64,000 nucleotides of DNA from Methanohalophilus euhalobius (GCF_900215215.1 NZ_OBDR01000010.1:1-64000), one strand, 5' to 3'; counted from the stretch's first letter, positions 25,905 through 35,401 are shown. The notes: generated by a model not told the origin, from the sequence alone. Numbers and translations are program-made.

Positions 25905-26488
25905 CCGGCTATCACACCACCGCCATGTTTTTCGTCATCATCTTTATTTTTAGAAGTGTCAATCTCTGCCATTCCCCTGGTATACATATTGGCAGAAACT
26001 CCTCCGATAAGTCCACCGATGACATCATCCATGAAAGGACCGAGTTCTGCAAGTATACCCGGTTTTTGTTTGTCGAACCTGACAAACTCAAACATTCCCT
26101 TGTCCCCACTGATATATTTGGAAATGCTCATACCCAGTACCTCATCAGCTATCAGGAAGGTCAGATCCCTTTCATAGGAATCACGACTTATGTTAGGCAG
26201 TGTCCCATTGCGACCCTCTCTTTCAAGCAGGATACCGGAATAGATCAGCATGCAAAGGTTGGGATCAGAAATCGCAAGACGAAGTTCCCTTATAAAAAGG
26301 GCTTCTGCCTTTTCACGAGTCTCGATTCCCGGATGAGGTGTGTAAAGTCCCATTGAGGCTTCCACAAGTGCCTCTTCAGTAATACCCTCTTCCTTCAGGA
26401 TATCCATAATATCATAAATATAACCGGTATCAGCTTCTTCGGGCTGTTCTCCTTTTGTATTCCTGGATTCTACATCAGACAGTTTCAT
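25901..26488 (-). CDS. cobZ: Alpha-ribazole-5'-phosphate phosphatase CobZ
   Basis: CobZ is the archaeal replacement for CobC and dephosphorylates the cobamide precursor. It was described in Methanosarcina mazei. The 195 residues include YIYDIMDILKEEGITEEALV, an acidic middle part and a PgpA-like C-terminal segment LAELGPFMDDVIGGLIGGVS. The position between cbiB and cobS, with 4-bp overlaps on both sides, supports the assignment. Confidence 0.88.
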   Translation of the reverse strand: MKLSDVESRNTKGEQPEEADTGYIYDIMDILKEEGITEEALVEASMGLYTPHPGIETREKAEALFIRELRLAISDPNLCMLIYSGILLEREGRNGTLPNISRDSYERDLTFLIADEVLGMSISKYISGDKGMFEFVRFDKQKPGILAELGPFMDDVIGGLIGGVSANMYTRGMAEIDTSKNKDDDEKHGGGVIAG

Positions 26489-27504
26489 AGTATCACTTTG
26501 ACCAGATTACATAAATTTCCATAAAAAGTTTGTAAAAACATAATTACAAGTGAAAAGCACGCTATAGATATAAGAGCCGCTCCTTCTACAAGCCGGTTTG
26601 CCCTTTTAATAGATTCCGCATCCGGGAATGCAAGCCCCTCTCCCAGTACATAAACTCCCGGTTTTTCCAGCTTGACACCTACAGCCCCTGCCACTGCTGC
26701 CATTGGATATCCTGAATTTGGGGAATCCGGAACTTTGCAATAATTATTTGTACAGTAGCATGCGCCTGAAGGATCAAAAGACATATTTCTTGACAGAATG
26801 TTCAGGAAGAATGCAGTTACCCAGATGAAAAACAGGGAAATCCGGGCAGGAATCCAGTTAAGTACATCATCCAGTTTTGCCGAGAAGAAACCAACTTCCC
26901 TGTGTGCCTCATCCCGGTAGCCAACCATGGAATCAAGGGTACTTACAGCTTTAAAGGCATAAGCTGCTATCAGACCGAAGGGACCTGCTACAGAATAATA
27001 GAGCAGGGGAGAGAGAACAGAATCTACGTAATTCTCGGACACGGTTTCTATGGCAGCAGAAGATACATGGGAGTCACTAAGTTTGGAGGTGTCCCTGCTT
27101 ACATACATAGAAAGTTGTTTTCTGGCCTCCTCCAGGGCCCCAACTTCCAGAGTTGATGCAACTTCTTCTCCGGCAAATAACAATCTGCGAATTGAAAAAG
27201 TGCTTTTGAGGAAATAGGCTTCAATAACTATACCCACAAGTTCAGGAACCAGGGATTGATTCGACACTAAAAGTACAATATAGGCAAGAAGGGATGCAAA
27301 AAGAATGCATGAAATACCCATGAAAACACCATAGGTTTTTCTTCCCGATGAAGGAATGTGCTTTTTAAAAATGCCAATCAGTGTCCCGATCCAGACCACC
27401 GGGTGCAGGCGAGCCGGAGGTTCCCCAACTGCAAGATCAATTAACACAGCAAATAAAAGCACATAAATCATATGCATATAACCGGCAAAAATAAAATCCA
27501 TCAT
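26485..27504 (-). CDS. cbiB: Adenosylcobinamide-phosphate synthase
   Basis: CbiB attaches the aminopropanol phosphate side chain to adenosylcobyric acid. The 339-residue membrane protein shows DLAVGEPPARLHPVVWIGTL, KSTFSIRRLL, VSRDTSKLSDSHVSSAAIET, VSENYVDSVLSPLLYY and a closing AGAVGVKLEKPGVYVLGEGL. These are hallmarks of the CbiB/CobD (Pseudomonas nomenclature) family. It overlaps cobD and cobZ at its ends. Confidence 0.93.
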   Translation of the reverse strand: MMDFIFAGYMHMIYVLLFAVLIDLAVGEPPARLHPVVWIGTLIGIFKKHIPSSGRKTYGVFMGISCILFASLLAYIVLLVSNQSLVPELVGIVIEAYFLKSTFSIRRLLFAGEEVASTLEVGALEEARKQLSMYVSRDTSKLSDSHVSSAAIETVSENYVDSVLSPLLYYSVAGPFGLIAAYAFKAVSTLDSMVGYRDEAHREVGFFSAKLDDVLNWIPARISLFFIWVTAFFLNILSRNMSFDPSGACYCTNNYCKVPDSPNSGYPMAAVAGAVGVKLEKPGVYVLGEGLAFPDAESIKRANRLVEGAALISIACFSLVIMFLQTFYGNLCNLVKVIL

Positions 27505-28979
27505 AATAGGGGCTCCATTACCTCATCCCAGCCCTTTTTGAGTTTGTCTTCCATCTCTCCTTCACCTTTAAGGACATCAAGCAGTTTCTGGACAGTTGGT
27601 TTTTGGTGAACCAAGCCACATTTTTCACAACTCCACACCTTACCTCCGCTTGAGCGACAGACCCACCTGCCTCCTGTGCGCTCATCCCCACAGGGATAAA
27701 AGGGACAAAAGCAGAAAGTGCAATCCTGCCCTTTGAAATGGCAGGGATAATAGGGACATGCCCTGTTCGCACCAAGAGGCTTTACAGGTTCTTCGTCCAG
27801 TATCTGGTTAAGATTCTCCATGGCACTATCCCGGGCACTGTCAACTACAACTGTCCCTATAGCCTCCACAAGCCTATCAGTATCCTCTTTTGGCCTCACC
27901 GAAACCCTGATAAAATTACAGTCCATGGAATAAAAGTCGGAACAATCCCTTACAAGAAGACCCTTTTCAGCGAGTCTGTGAGTCAATTCAACCGAATCCA
28001 GGCTTGCAGCACTTATATCCACAAGGACAAAGGATGTATTACTTTCATGCGTTTTGAACCTGCGCACCTTGCCCAGGCGCTCCATAAGGTAGCGGCGGTT
28101 TTCCCGGACAAATTGCCTTGAGGCAGTTAGATAATCATTCACAATATCAGAAGGCATATTCAATAAGGATATAGCGACTGCTTCATCCATTGGCCCTATA
28201 TTGCAGCAATTGCGTACCCTATTCAGAATCATTGCAAACTTCTCATTAGTAATACTAAAAGCAATTCCTGCTCCGGGAAGCGAAAAGGTATCTTTCAGAG
28301 AGCGTATCACTAAAAGATTGTTAAAAGAAGGAACTTCATCTGCCAAAGTTGCAGATACGTCCGTTAGGTCTAACAGACTTTCATCAACCACCAGCAGGGT
28401 AGAATGGTCATTACAGCGTTGCAGAAGAGAAATTAAATCAGTTTTTGAATAAAGCTGGCCTGAAAGATTATCCGGGTTAGTGAGCATGATTATTTTTGCT
28501 TTGGTAAGCAAAGCTGAAGATATGTTTTTTAAGTCGTCCTCAAAAACATAGTTCACTTCCCCACCACTGATTATACAATGTTTTTCATCGGCCGGATTCT
28601 GAGACCTGTTCAGAAGAACGGTATCGCCGGTTTCAATTACCGAGGAAAATACCATGCGTATTACATCTTCAACTCCCAGAGCAGGAACAATATTATCAGC
28701 AGCAATATTATTTCCAAAATATTCGGCAGCACTTGACCTTAATTCTGAATATTCATTATCGGGGAATTGGGAATACATGGATTCCACACGGGAAAAAATA
28801 TCCTCCAGGCAGAGGTTGTAATCCGGGTGATCAAAGGGACTGCCCAGAGGATTGGATGTTGAACTAAAATCAATTATAGCTGTTTCACTAATACCTTTTT
28901 CCAGAGCAATTCTGTGCCCATCTTCTAAAGGTTTCCTGATTGATTCAATTTCTTTTTTCCATAATCCCTTATCAGACAC
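27501..28979 (-). CDS. cobD: CobD-type threonine-phosphate decarboxylase with Cys-rich C-terminal domain (operon copy)
   Basis: The 492-residue protein joins a PLP-dependent CobD decarboxylase (about 1-385) to a cysteine-rich domain (about 400-490: CPYYPCHFKGQDCTFCFCPF, then WSCEKCGLVH). In Methanosarcina mazei the corresponding protein is reported to act as both L-threonine kinase and decarboxylase, making the aminopropanol phosphate linker. The PLP lysine is in VIRSLKDTFSLPG. Compared with the second copy at 52186-53706, several conserved spots deviate: NPDNLSG instead of NPNNPTG, VDES instead of VDEA, and LGVEDVIR instead of GNGSSEIIR. It may be less active or altered in specificity. Confidence 0.88.
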   Translation of the reverse strand: MSDKGLWKKEIESIRKPLEDGHRIALEKGISETAIIDFSSTSNPLGSPFDHPDYNLCLEDIFSRVESMYSQFPDNEYSELRSSAAEYFGNNIAADNIVPALGVEDVIRMVFSSVIETGDTVLLNRSQNPADEKHCIISGGEVNYVFEDDLKNISSALLTKAKIIMLTNPDNLSGQLYSKTDLISLLQRCNDHSTLLVVDESLLDLTDVSATLADEVPSFNNLLVIRSLKDTFSLPGAGIAFSITNEKFAMILNRVRNCCNIGPMDEAVAISLLNMPSDIVNDYLTASRQFVRENRRYLMERLGKVRRFKTHESNTSFVLVDISAASLDSVELTHRLAEKGLLVRDCSDFYSMDCNFIRVSVRPKEDTDRLVEAIGTVVVDSARDSAMENLNQILDEEPVKPLGANRACPYYPCHFKGQDCTFCFCPFYPCGDERTGGRWVCRSSGGKVWSCEKCGLVHQKPTVQKLLDVLKGEGEMEDKLKKGWDEVMEPLL

Positions 28980-29100
28980 GTTAATCGAAATAAACTAATG
29001 AATAGAACCTATATTAAATTAATCAAATTGAGTTTCCTATGCTTCAGAATAATTAGTCCTGAAACATCATGAAAAATAAAAAAGATTAATCTACCCTTGA

Positions 29101-29853
29101 TCATTTTCTGGCAAAGGTTAGATAACCGGTGTGGCCCACCCTTGATGGTGCGGGTCTTGTGCCTCTTTCGGATACAGATAACTCTCTTTCCAGACATTCA
29201 AGAGTATTTAAACTGTAAAATCCTGCCTTCACTGCTTCCAGGTATACGGCTTTTGCCTGTTCAATGAAAGGTGAATAAACAACAAGGAAACCTCCGGCAA
29301 GCAGGTTGGAGCAGGCATACCTGACAGATTCTGCCGAATCTTTAATATCAAGTACTATAACATCGAAAAAATCACTGCCCTGCTTCATCACATCCACAAT
29401 ATCCCCGCAGCGAACTTCCACATTGGAAAGGCCGGCCATGGACAAATTGGCCCGGGCATTCTTCACAAAATCCTCACGTATCTCATAGCTGATCACTTCC
29501 TTTGCTACAGAACCCAGATAAATTGCAAGCACACCGCTGCCCGTACCGGCTTCGAGAATCCTGTCAGAAGAATTGATACCTGCATGGGAAATAATCTGGC
29601 CCACATCCTTGGGCATGATAGGTGCCCCCGTGCGTTTTGCAAGTCTGAACATATCCGGAGCCCGGGGCCTGATGACAGAGAATTGCTGACCCATATGGGA
29701 CACAATGGTGCCGCCGGGTTTTATATCCAGCAAGTCGGCCGTTTCAACAATACCAAATTCACAGTGGAACTGTTTACCCGAAACTGTGGTCAGATATTCC
29801 CGGAATTTGTCTTTATGACGGGTGCGCAAAAGCACCGTTTCATTTTCTTTCAT
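29101..29853 (-). CDS. trmI: tRNA (adenine-57/58-N1) methyltransferase
   Basis: TrmI methylates N1 of adenines 57 and 58 in the T-loop of tRNA. The 250 residues show PKDVGQIISHAGINSSDRIL, SAM motif I ILEAGTGSGVLAIYLG, VISYEIREDFVKNARANL and motif IV FDVIVLDIKDSAE. The C-terminus RVGHTGYLTFARK is typical. GAGGTG precedes the start. It is 9 bp downstream of the HD-hydrolase gene and probably cotranscribed with it. Confidence 0.92.
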   Translation of the reverse strand: MKENETVLLRTRHKDKFREYLTTVSGKQFHCEFGIVETADLLDIKPGGTIVSHMGQQFSVIRPRAPDMFRLAKRTGAPIMPKDVGQIISHAGINSSDRILEAGTGSGVLAIYLGSVAKEVISYEIREDFVKNARANLSMAGLSNVEVRCGDIVDVMKQGSDFFDVIVLDIKDSAESVRYACSNLLAGGFLVVYSPFIEQAKAVYLEAVKAGFYSLNTLECLERELSVSERGTRPAPSRVGHTGYLTFARK

Positions 29854-29862
29854 ACATGCACC

Positions 29863-31686
29863 TCAGGGTTGTTGATAACGGCGGGCAGGAATCGTTACAA
29901 TATCCCGGGGTATAGAGTGTTTATCCTGCCGGAGAATTTTTGTAAGCTCTCTGAATTCAGGGCCGTAGGCTTCTGAAAGTTGTTTTCCATATTTAACTCC
30001 GTGCATCGTCAGGACATACTCATAGCGCTGGTGGAACCTGTTATTCTTTTCATAATAACGCAGGTCTTCATCCACAATACCCATTGCCACGAGCAGCTGG
30101 ATGTTCTCAAAAACCCTGTTGCTGTAAGGAAAACCATAGTCCCAATGGAATTCATAATCAAAGAGGTTACGAAGGCTGACATCTTCACTGAACCGCTGGA
30201 CCATGCGATATATCCAGGTTATATTACGTAAACGGGGAATTGAGACAAAGCCATCTTCCTCTTTCCAGAAGATGGAATTAACGGTATAGAACAACAATAT
30301 CAGCCCCTCTATCGGTAGGTAATTTTCCTGACGTATAAATCTCAGCAACTGAGGAGACAGGGTGTCAACAGTATGGCCTACAACATCCTTGAGCTGTGCA
30401 GCTTCTGGGCATCCTACACCATCAATCGGAGAAAAAACAACCAGTGACAGTTGCCTGGAAATCGCCCTGACCAGACCGTTTGCAAGGGCAGATTCATCGT
30501 AAAAGAAACTATCCTCACCGTTCACAACAACCCTTGTACTGCGAGGCACACCGCTGGCAACACTCAAATCTACAAAAACGTCCCCAATTCTCTTTTCAAG
30601 CTGCTCCTCGAACATCTTCTTGGCCACACCATGCCGGGCTATTGTAGACAGGGCCATGCGGGTTGCCGGGTTGAGGGTTTTCTGGTTAAATCGCACAATA
30701 GGGTCACAGATATTTCCCGCAAGGACTGAACTGATAAGATGTTGTGCCTGATCGTTGCCATATGTTTTTATGAAATAAAGCAAGTCAGCATCATTATATT
30801 CAGTGAAAAACAAACCCACCTGTTTATTCACAGATTCTGCATCCTTCTTTTCCCCGAATATAGCCAGAGCATTTTCAAGAGATCGCAATAACATAATCCT
30901 GGCAGACTGGGTATGAGGATGATGCACTATAGCATTATAGTGATGTGCACGAGCTATGAGCATTGATTCAGCAACCGTCAATGTCATATCTTCATCATAA
31001 CTGCAACCATCCTTTTTGCCCAGTACGATATTGCCATTGCGGATGCTCAGGTTCTGTATTATCTGGTCCACGTCTATTAAACCCAGGGATATACCGGTGT
31101 GATACGAATCACGAAGCAAAAAATCGATCCGGTCCGCATCTATGTCACCGGATATTAACTGTCCCAGATAGGGCTTTTCCAGAAAAGAGGATTTACCTGT
31201 TGCCATGAGGGCGATTTGATCGAAAAAATCCACAGGATCCTGACCCAGCTCTTCCTCAACTATTCTCGCAATATTACCGTTGTTTGCAAAACAATTTCTT
31301 ATGACATATTCACTGAAAGCTTCGTGGTTTTCCCTAATTATACCACCATATTGTGGCTTAATATCAGGATTGCGTTTTAGGACATCTTCCACGGCATGAG
31401 AATATGCAGAGTGACCTACATCGTGCAAAAGACCTGCAACCTCTACTTTCATTTTATCCTCTTGCGGCAGAGACAGGGCATCGGCCATCAGGGATGCCAT
31501 ATGCATGGTACCCAGACTATGTTCAAACCTGCTGTGCTTCGCACCCGGATAAACGATATCAACAAGACCGAGCTGCTGTATGGAACGTAACCTCTGCACC
31601 TGAGGAGTTTCCACCAGTTCCTTTTGGAGAGGAGTCAACAGGATAGTTTTATGCACAGGATCATGAATCGCCCTTGAACTGACCAT
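29863..31686 (-). CDS. HD-superfamily phosphohydrolase (SAMHD1/dGTPase-like)
   Basis: The 607-residue protein begins RAIHDPVHKTILLTPLQKEL. It carries the metal-binding pattern HSRFEHSLGTMHMA, LLHDVGHSAYSHAVED and SGDIDADRIDFLLRDSYHTG at about residues 55-200, as in SAMHD1-like triphosphohydrolases. The long C-terminal part (about 300-600) is family-typical and not assigned. A role in nucleotide turnover or signalling is likely. The substrate is not evident. It precedes trmI by 9 bp. Confidence 0.88.
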   Translation of the reverse strand: MVSSRAIHDPVHKTILLTPLQKELVETPQVQRLRSIQQLGLVDIVYPGAKHSRFEHSLGTMHMASLMADALSLPQEDKMKVEVAGLLHDVGHSAYSHAVEDVLKRNPDIKPQYGGIIRENHEAFSEYVIRNCFANNGNIARIVEEELGQDPVDFFDQIALMATGKSSFLEKPYLGQLISGDIDADRIDFLLRDSYHTGISLGLIDVDQIIQNLSIRNGNIVLGKKDGCSYDEDMTLTVAESMLIARAHHYNAIVHHPHTQSARIMLLRSLENALAIFGEKKDAESVNKQVGLFFTEYNDADLLYFIKTYGNDQAQHLISSVLAGNICDPIVRFNQKTLNPATRMALSTIARHGVAKKMFEEQLEKRIGDVFVDLSVASGVPRSTRVVVNGEDSFFYDESALANGLVRAISRQLSLVVFSPIDGVGCPEAAQLKDVVGHTVDTLSPQLLRFIRQENYLPIEGLILLFYTVNSIFWKEEDGFVSIPRLRNITWIYRMVQRFSEDVSLRNLFDYEFHWDYGFPYSNRVFENIQLLVAMGIVDEDLRYYEKNNRFHQRYEYVLTMHGVKYGKQLSEAYGPEFRELTKILRQDKHSIPRDIVTIPARRYQQP

Positions 31687-31769
31687 GGATGTGTATTTAG
31701 GTGGAAGATATATATAAAGGTGTAAAATATCTCAACCAGACTTAATTAATTATCACCAGAGAGAAAATA

Positions 31770-32789
31770 ATGAGAACAATTCAATGGAATGCTGAGAATT
31801 CTACCGTGAGAATGATCGATCAAACCCTGTTGCCTGTCGAATACAGGGAGATCGAATGTGAAAATCTGGCCCAGCTGTGTGAAGCAATCAAATCATTGCG
31901 GGTCAGGGGAGCACCCGCATTGGCAGCAGCAGGTGCCTATGGTATTGCCCTTGCCAGCAAACTCAGCAGTGCAAATGACATGGAAAGCCTCCTGAAAGAT
32001 CTCAAAAATGCCGCACGGATCATCCTGGCAACCCGACCCACAGCTATAAACCTGGGATGGGGAGTAAACCGGGTGGTCAAAGCAGTCTCTGAAGCCTACG
32101 ACACTGAAGGCATACGGAACATAGCTCTCAACGAAGCACAGGCCATTGCAGATGAAGATGTGCAGATCAACAAAACTCTCGGCAAACATGGTGCTTCCCT
32201 GCTGGAAGATGGGGATACCGTAATGACCCACTGTAATGCCGGCAGACTGGCCTGTGTGGACTGGGGCACAGCCCTGGGAGTGGTACGCTCCGCTGTGGAA
32301 CAGGGAAAAGACATCAATGTGATCGCATGTGAGACCCGGCCTTTGAACCAGGGAGGCCGGCTTACGACCTGGGAGTTGATGCAGGACAATATCCCGGTCA
32401 AACTAATCTCGGACTCCATGAGTGGTTATGTAATGCGCCACGAGCTTGTGGACAAAGTAGTCGTCGGGGCAGACCGTATTACAGAAGATGCTGTATTCAA
32501 CAAGATCGGGACCTACAACCATGCGATAGTGGCCATGGAACACGAAATTCCTTTTTATGTAGCAGCTCCTGCCTCAACATTTGATTTCAAGGGATGGGAA
32601 GGTAGTGTGAAGATAGAAGAGCGAGATCCTGATGAATTGCGCTACATGCAGGGAGTACAGATAGCACCTGAAGATGTACCGGTAATCAATCCTGCTTTTG
32701 ACAGCACACCGATGGAATATATTGAGGCGATAATTACAGAAAAAGGAATCTTCAGGCCACCGTTTTTGATAGATGAAGTAAGAACATGA
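31770..32789 (+). CDS. mtnA: Methylthioribose-1-phosphate isomerase family protein
   Basis: This isomerase converts methylthioribose 1-phosphate to the ribulose form, or a related sugar phosphate, in methionine salvage and nucleoside recycling. The 339 residues contain TIQWNAENSTVRMIDQTLLP, IKSLRVRGAPALAAAGAYGI, MTHCNAGRLACVDWGTALGV (catalytic Cys), ACETRPLNQGGRLTTWEL and VVVGADRITEDAVFNKIGTY (catalytic Asp). The N-terminus and spacing fit MtnA better than the archaeal ribose-1,5-bisphosphate isomerase. It is divergent from the HD gene. Confidence 0.9.
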   Translation: MRTIQWNAENSTVRMIDQTLLPVEYREIECENLAQLCEAIKSLRVRGAPALAAAGAYGIALASKLSSANDMESLLKDLKNAARIILATRPTAINLGWGVNRVVKAVSEAYDTEGIRNIALNEAQAIADEDVQINKTLGKHGASLLEDGDTVMTHCNAGRLACVDWGTALGVVRSAVEQGKDINVIACETRPLNQGGRLTTWELMQDNIPVKLISDSMSGYVMRHELVDKVVVGADRITEDAVFNKIGTYNHAIVAMEHEIPFYVAAPASTFDFKGWEGSVKIEERDPDELRYMQGVQIAPEDVPVINPAFDSTPMEYIEAIITEKGIFRPPFLIDEVRT

Positions 32790-32858
32790 GGGCGCAAGCT
32801 TTTAAAGTATAAAATACAATCAGGGTACAAGTAAACAAAAGGAAAGAGCTGGAAGAAT

Positions 32859-33032
32859 ATGGGAAAAAAGAAACAGAGTAACAACGGATTGATGTCTTCT
32901 GCCGGCCTTATGAGATATTATGAAGAGGACAAAAGGGCAATCCACCTGGACCCCAAAGCAGTTATGGTCTTTGGATTGCTTTGTGGATTTGCTGTTATTC
33001 TATTAAGCGCCAGTTATGGCACCTGGCCATAA
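32859..33032 (+). CDS. secG: Sec61-beta (SecG-like) translocon subunit
   Basis: This 57-residue protein is the small tail-anchored subunit of the SecYE translocon in archaea. It starts MGKKKQSNNGLMSSAGLMRY, carries YYEEDKRAIHLDPKAVMVF and ends in a single membrane segment GLLCGFAVILLSASYG. This is the canonical archaeal form (lysine-rich start, GLMSSAGLMRYYEE, one helix). It lies 69 bp behind mtnA and converges with the SRP19 gene. Confidence 0.93.
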   Translation: MGKKKQSNNGLMSSAGLMRYYEEDKRAIHLDPKAVMVFGLLCGFAVILLSASYGTWP

Positions 33033-33055
33033 AATGTAATCCATTATAAAGAAAA

Positions 33056-33070
33056 AGGGCATTCAGCCCT
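33056..33070 (-). terminator. Stem-loop at the end of the SRP19 gene
   Basis: On the minus strand AGGGC-TGAAT-GCCCT is followed by TTTTTCTTT. The loop contains the TGA stop of SRP19, and the T-rich tail suits termination of that transcript. It may also act on the convergent Sec61-beta transcript. Confidence 0.5.
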
Positions 33071-33350
33071 GTCTATCTTTTTTAATCGTTTTAGAGATCT
33101 GCCTTGCCGTGGTAGTTCTGGGTTCGTTCTTATCCACAAGGATGCGTCCACTTTTCTCCCACCAGGAACGCGGATAAGCTTTATCTTTTTGAACCTCTGG
33201 ATTAAGATCCAGAGACGCAGCTGCCTTTTCCATTTCTTCCAGACTCGGCTCCTTTACTGAACTTTTGCGAGATATAATCCTTCCTTCATTCCTGCTTTTG
33301 GAACGATCTATGGAAGCCGGCCAGATTACAAGCCTGCCTTCATCTTTCAT
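33063..33350 (-). CDS. srp19: Signal recognition particle 19-kDa protein
   Basis: SRP19 binds 7S RNA and helps to assemble the signal recognition particle. The product of about 95 residues begins MKDEGRLVIWPASIDRSKSR, then RIISRKSSVKEPSLEEMEKA and YPRSWWEKSGRILV, matching the family along its length. The start at 33350 is chosen by similarity. No strong ribosome site is present, and a Met two codons earlier (MLMKDEG) is possible. The basic C-terminus is typical. Sec61-beta, another secretion component, is its convergent neighbour. Confidence 0.92.
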   Translation of the reverse strand: MKDEGRLVIWPASIDRSKSRNEGRIISRKSSVKEPSLEEMEKAAASLDLNPEVQKDKAYPRSWWEKSGRILVDKNEPRTTTARQISKTIKKDRQG

Positions 33351-33463
33351 TAGCATGATCCATAGATTGGAATTCATTAAATATAATTCTTGGTGATAGA
33401 CCACCTCAGATAAACCTAAAATAGTAAAGTGGCATCTAGTATAGCAAGTAGGAGAGTTTACAA

Positions 33464-34810
33464 ATGGGCCTGTTCGGAACCAACGGAGTACGTGGAATAG
33501 CTAATGAATTCATCACACCTAAATTTGCAATCGACCTTTCCAGAAGTATGGGAACCCATCTTGGAGAAGGTAAAACCGTAGCTATCGGAAGAGATACGCG
33601 CATCTCAGGAGAGATGCTAAAAGCAGCTGCAATATCCGGTTTACTTTCAGCGGGCATAAGAGTAATCGACATTGGAACCTGCCCAACCCCGTCTGTCCAG
33701 TATTATGTGCGCGACCATGCAGATGCCGGGATTGTTATTACTGCATCCCACAACCCGCGGGAATACAATGGCATAAAACTTATAGACGCAGATGGCACCG
33801 AGTTTTCCAGGGAAGGGGAGAAAAAGATCGAAAATATCTACAATACCGGCGAATTCCACACTGCTAACTGGAACCTGACAGGCGAACTGAACAGGGATTA
33901 TAATGCCAATGATTACTACATCAATGGAATAATTTCATCGGTCAATTCCACAGAGATCAGAGCAAAACGGTTCCGGGTGGCCATAGATACAGGATGTGGT
34001 GCAGGTTCTCTTACACTACCCCTCTTGTTGCGTAAACTGGGATGCGAGGTCATTACTATCAACGCCCAACCGGATGGTACTTTCCCCTGGAGAAATCCCG
34101 AGCCAACCCCCGATGTACTTGGAGAACTCAGGGATATTGTCAAAAACTACGATGCTGACCTGGGAGTTGCCCAGGACGGTGATGCAGACAGAGCAGTCTT
34201 CTTTGATGAAAATGGTACATTTATTGATGAAGAAATACTGCTTTCCATGATGGCAAAATATGTGATATCGGGTAAAAAAGGCCCACTCGTAACACCGGTA
34301 AGTTCATCCCGGCGCATGCTGGACATTGCAGAAAAAACAGGCGTGGAACTTCACTGGACAGCCGTAGGATCCATTAATGTAGCACGCAGAATGATGGAAA
34401 TAGACGCTGTTTTTGGCGGAGAGGGGAATGGAGGGCTTATTTTCCCCGAACACCAGTATTGCAGGGATGGAGCCATGGCATGTGCCAAATTACTTGACAT
34501 AATGGCAACGGGAGTAAAACCATCAGAGATGGCCGGAAATGTTCCGGAATACCACAATGCCAAAACAAAGGTGAAATGTGGTGATCTGAAAAAGACACTT
34601 GAAAATGTAACCAGTCGTGTACAGGGAGAAGGAATTGAGATTGATACCACTGATGGTTTCAAGATATGGTATGAAGACGGGTGGCTACTGATACGCCCTT
34701 CAGGCACCGAACCAATTGTCAGGATATTTGCCGAAGCCAAAACTGAGCAAAAGGCAAACGAACTGCTGGAAAGAGGGAATAAAATAGTACTGGATTCAAT
34801 TCAGGAGTGA
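33464..34810 (+). CDS. glmM: Phosphoglucosamine mutase
   Basis: This alpha-D-phosphohexomutase, of the archaeal GlmM type, converts glucosamine 6-phosphate to the 1-phosphate for amino-sugar nucleotides used in surface glycans. The 448 residues carry all signatures: LFGTNGVRGIANE, ITASHNPREYNGIKL (phosphoserine), AQDGDADRAVFFDENG (metal loop), GGEGNGGLIFPE (sugar specificity) and LIRPSGTEPIVRIFAEA (phosphate binding). EGNGG fits glucosamine or mannose substrates, so a phosphomannomutase role is not excluded. TAGGAGAG precedes the ATG. It converges with DUF99. Confidence 0.92.
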   Translation: MGLFGTNGVRGIANEFITPKFAIDLSRSMGTHLGEGKTVAIGRDTRISGEMLKAAAISGLLSAGIRVIDIGTCPTPSVQYYVRDHADAGIVITASHNPREYNGIKLIDADGTEFSREGEKKIENIYNTGEFHTANWNLTGELNRDYNANDYYINGIISSVNSTEIRAKRFRVAIDTGCGAGSLTLPLLLRKLGCEVITINAQPDGTFPWRNPEPTPDVLGELRDIVKNYDADLGVAQDGDADRAVFFDENGTFIDEEILLSMMAKYVISGKKGPLVTPVSSSRRMLDIAEKTGVELHWTAVGSINVARRMMEIDAVFGGEGNGGLIFPEHQYCRDGAMACAKLLDIMATGVKPSEMAGNVPEYHNAKTKVKCGDLKKTLENVTSRVQGEGIEIDTTDGFKIWYEDGWLLIRPSGTEPIVRIFAEAKTEQKANELLERGNKIVLDSIQE

Positions 34811-34813
34811 ACA

Positions 34814-35386
34814 TCAGGGTTTGCCGCAGGATTCCCCGCAAATAATACCTGTGGCAATGAGATGTGCAACCCTCAAAGGCTCAGGAATATTGCTACGGGT
34901 AGCACTTAACTGGACTATCTTGGTGGCGGAAATTTCATCGATGCCTGCACACTGGATGTAAACCGGTGTATGGGAATGTGAAGTTACCACACGGGATATC
35001 CTGCCTGCTTTTTTTATTATTCCAAACCTGTCATCCGGATAATCCAGGTGAGACAGGGCTTTTTTCATGTTCTCAAAATCAGGCATCGAGCGCATCAGCA
35101 CAATCACACCCATTCCTGTAGATTCGTTTAAGCGCACGATGTCAATCGGATTGAAACCGCCGTATGTGACTCCATCCAGCATTATCACACGCACCTGATT
35201 TTTGTGTTTGCTGGCTGAGATCATCTCTATTAATGAATCGGTAGCATCCATACCATCCCTGGTAATGTAGGTGGATAACACGCCGTCAAGCCACATTCCC
35301 CCTCTGAAAAAAGTCCCTACCACAAGTATACGGTCACTTACCAGCGCTGAATCATCAATACCCAGAATCCTTATTTCCGGTTTTAT
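34814..35386 (-). CDS. DUF99 family protein, apparent ATA start
   Basis: The 190-residue archaeal family member has unknown function, with an RNase H/endonuclease V-like fold suggested for the family. The conserved N-terminus is KPEIRILGIDDSALVSDR, with the paired Asp that may bind metal. ILVVGTFFRGGMWLDGVL and VIMLDGVTYGGFNPIDI follow. The only GTG start (35323) removes the IDDS motif. Between an upstream TAA and that motif the frame has no ATG, GTG, TTG or CTG. An ATA at 35386 falls exactly where relatives have Met. No ribosome site precedes it. The PAN terminator lies just upstream. Confidence 0.83.
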   Translation of the reverse strand: MKPEIRILGIDDSALVSDRILVVGTFFRGGMWLDGVLSTYITRDGMDATDSLIEMISASKHKNQVRVIMLDGVTYGGFNPIDIVRLNESTGMGVIVLMRSMPDFENMKKALSHLDYPDDRFGIIKKAGRISRVVTSHSHTPVYIQCAGIDEISATKIVQLSATRSNIPEPLRVAHLIATGIICGESCGKP

Positions 35387-35401
35387 ATGAAAAAAAGAAA
35401 A

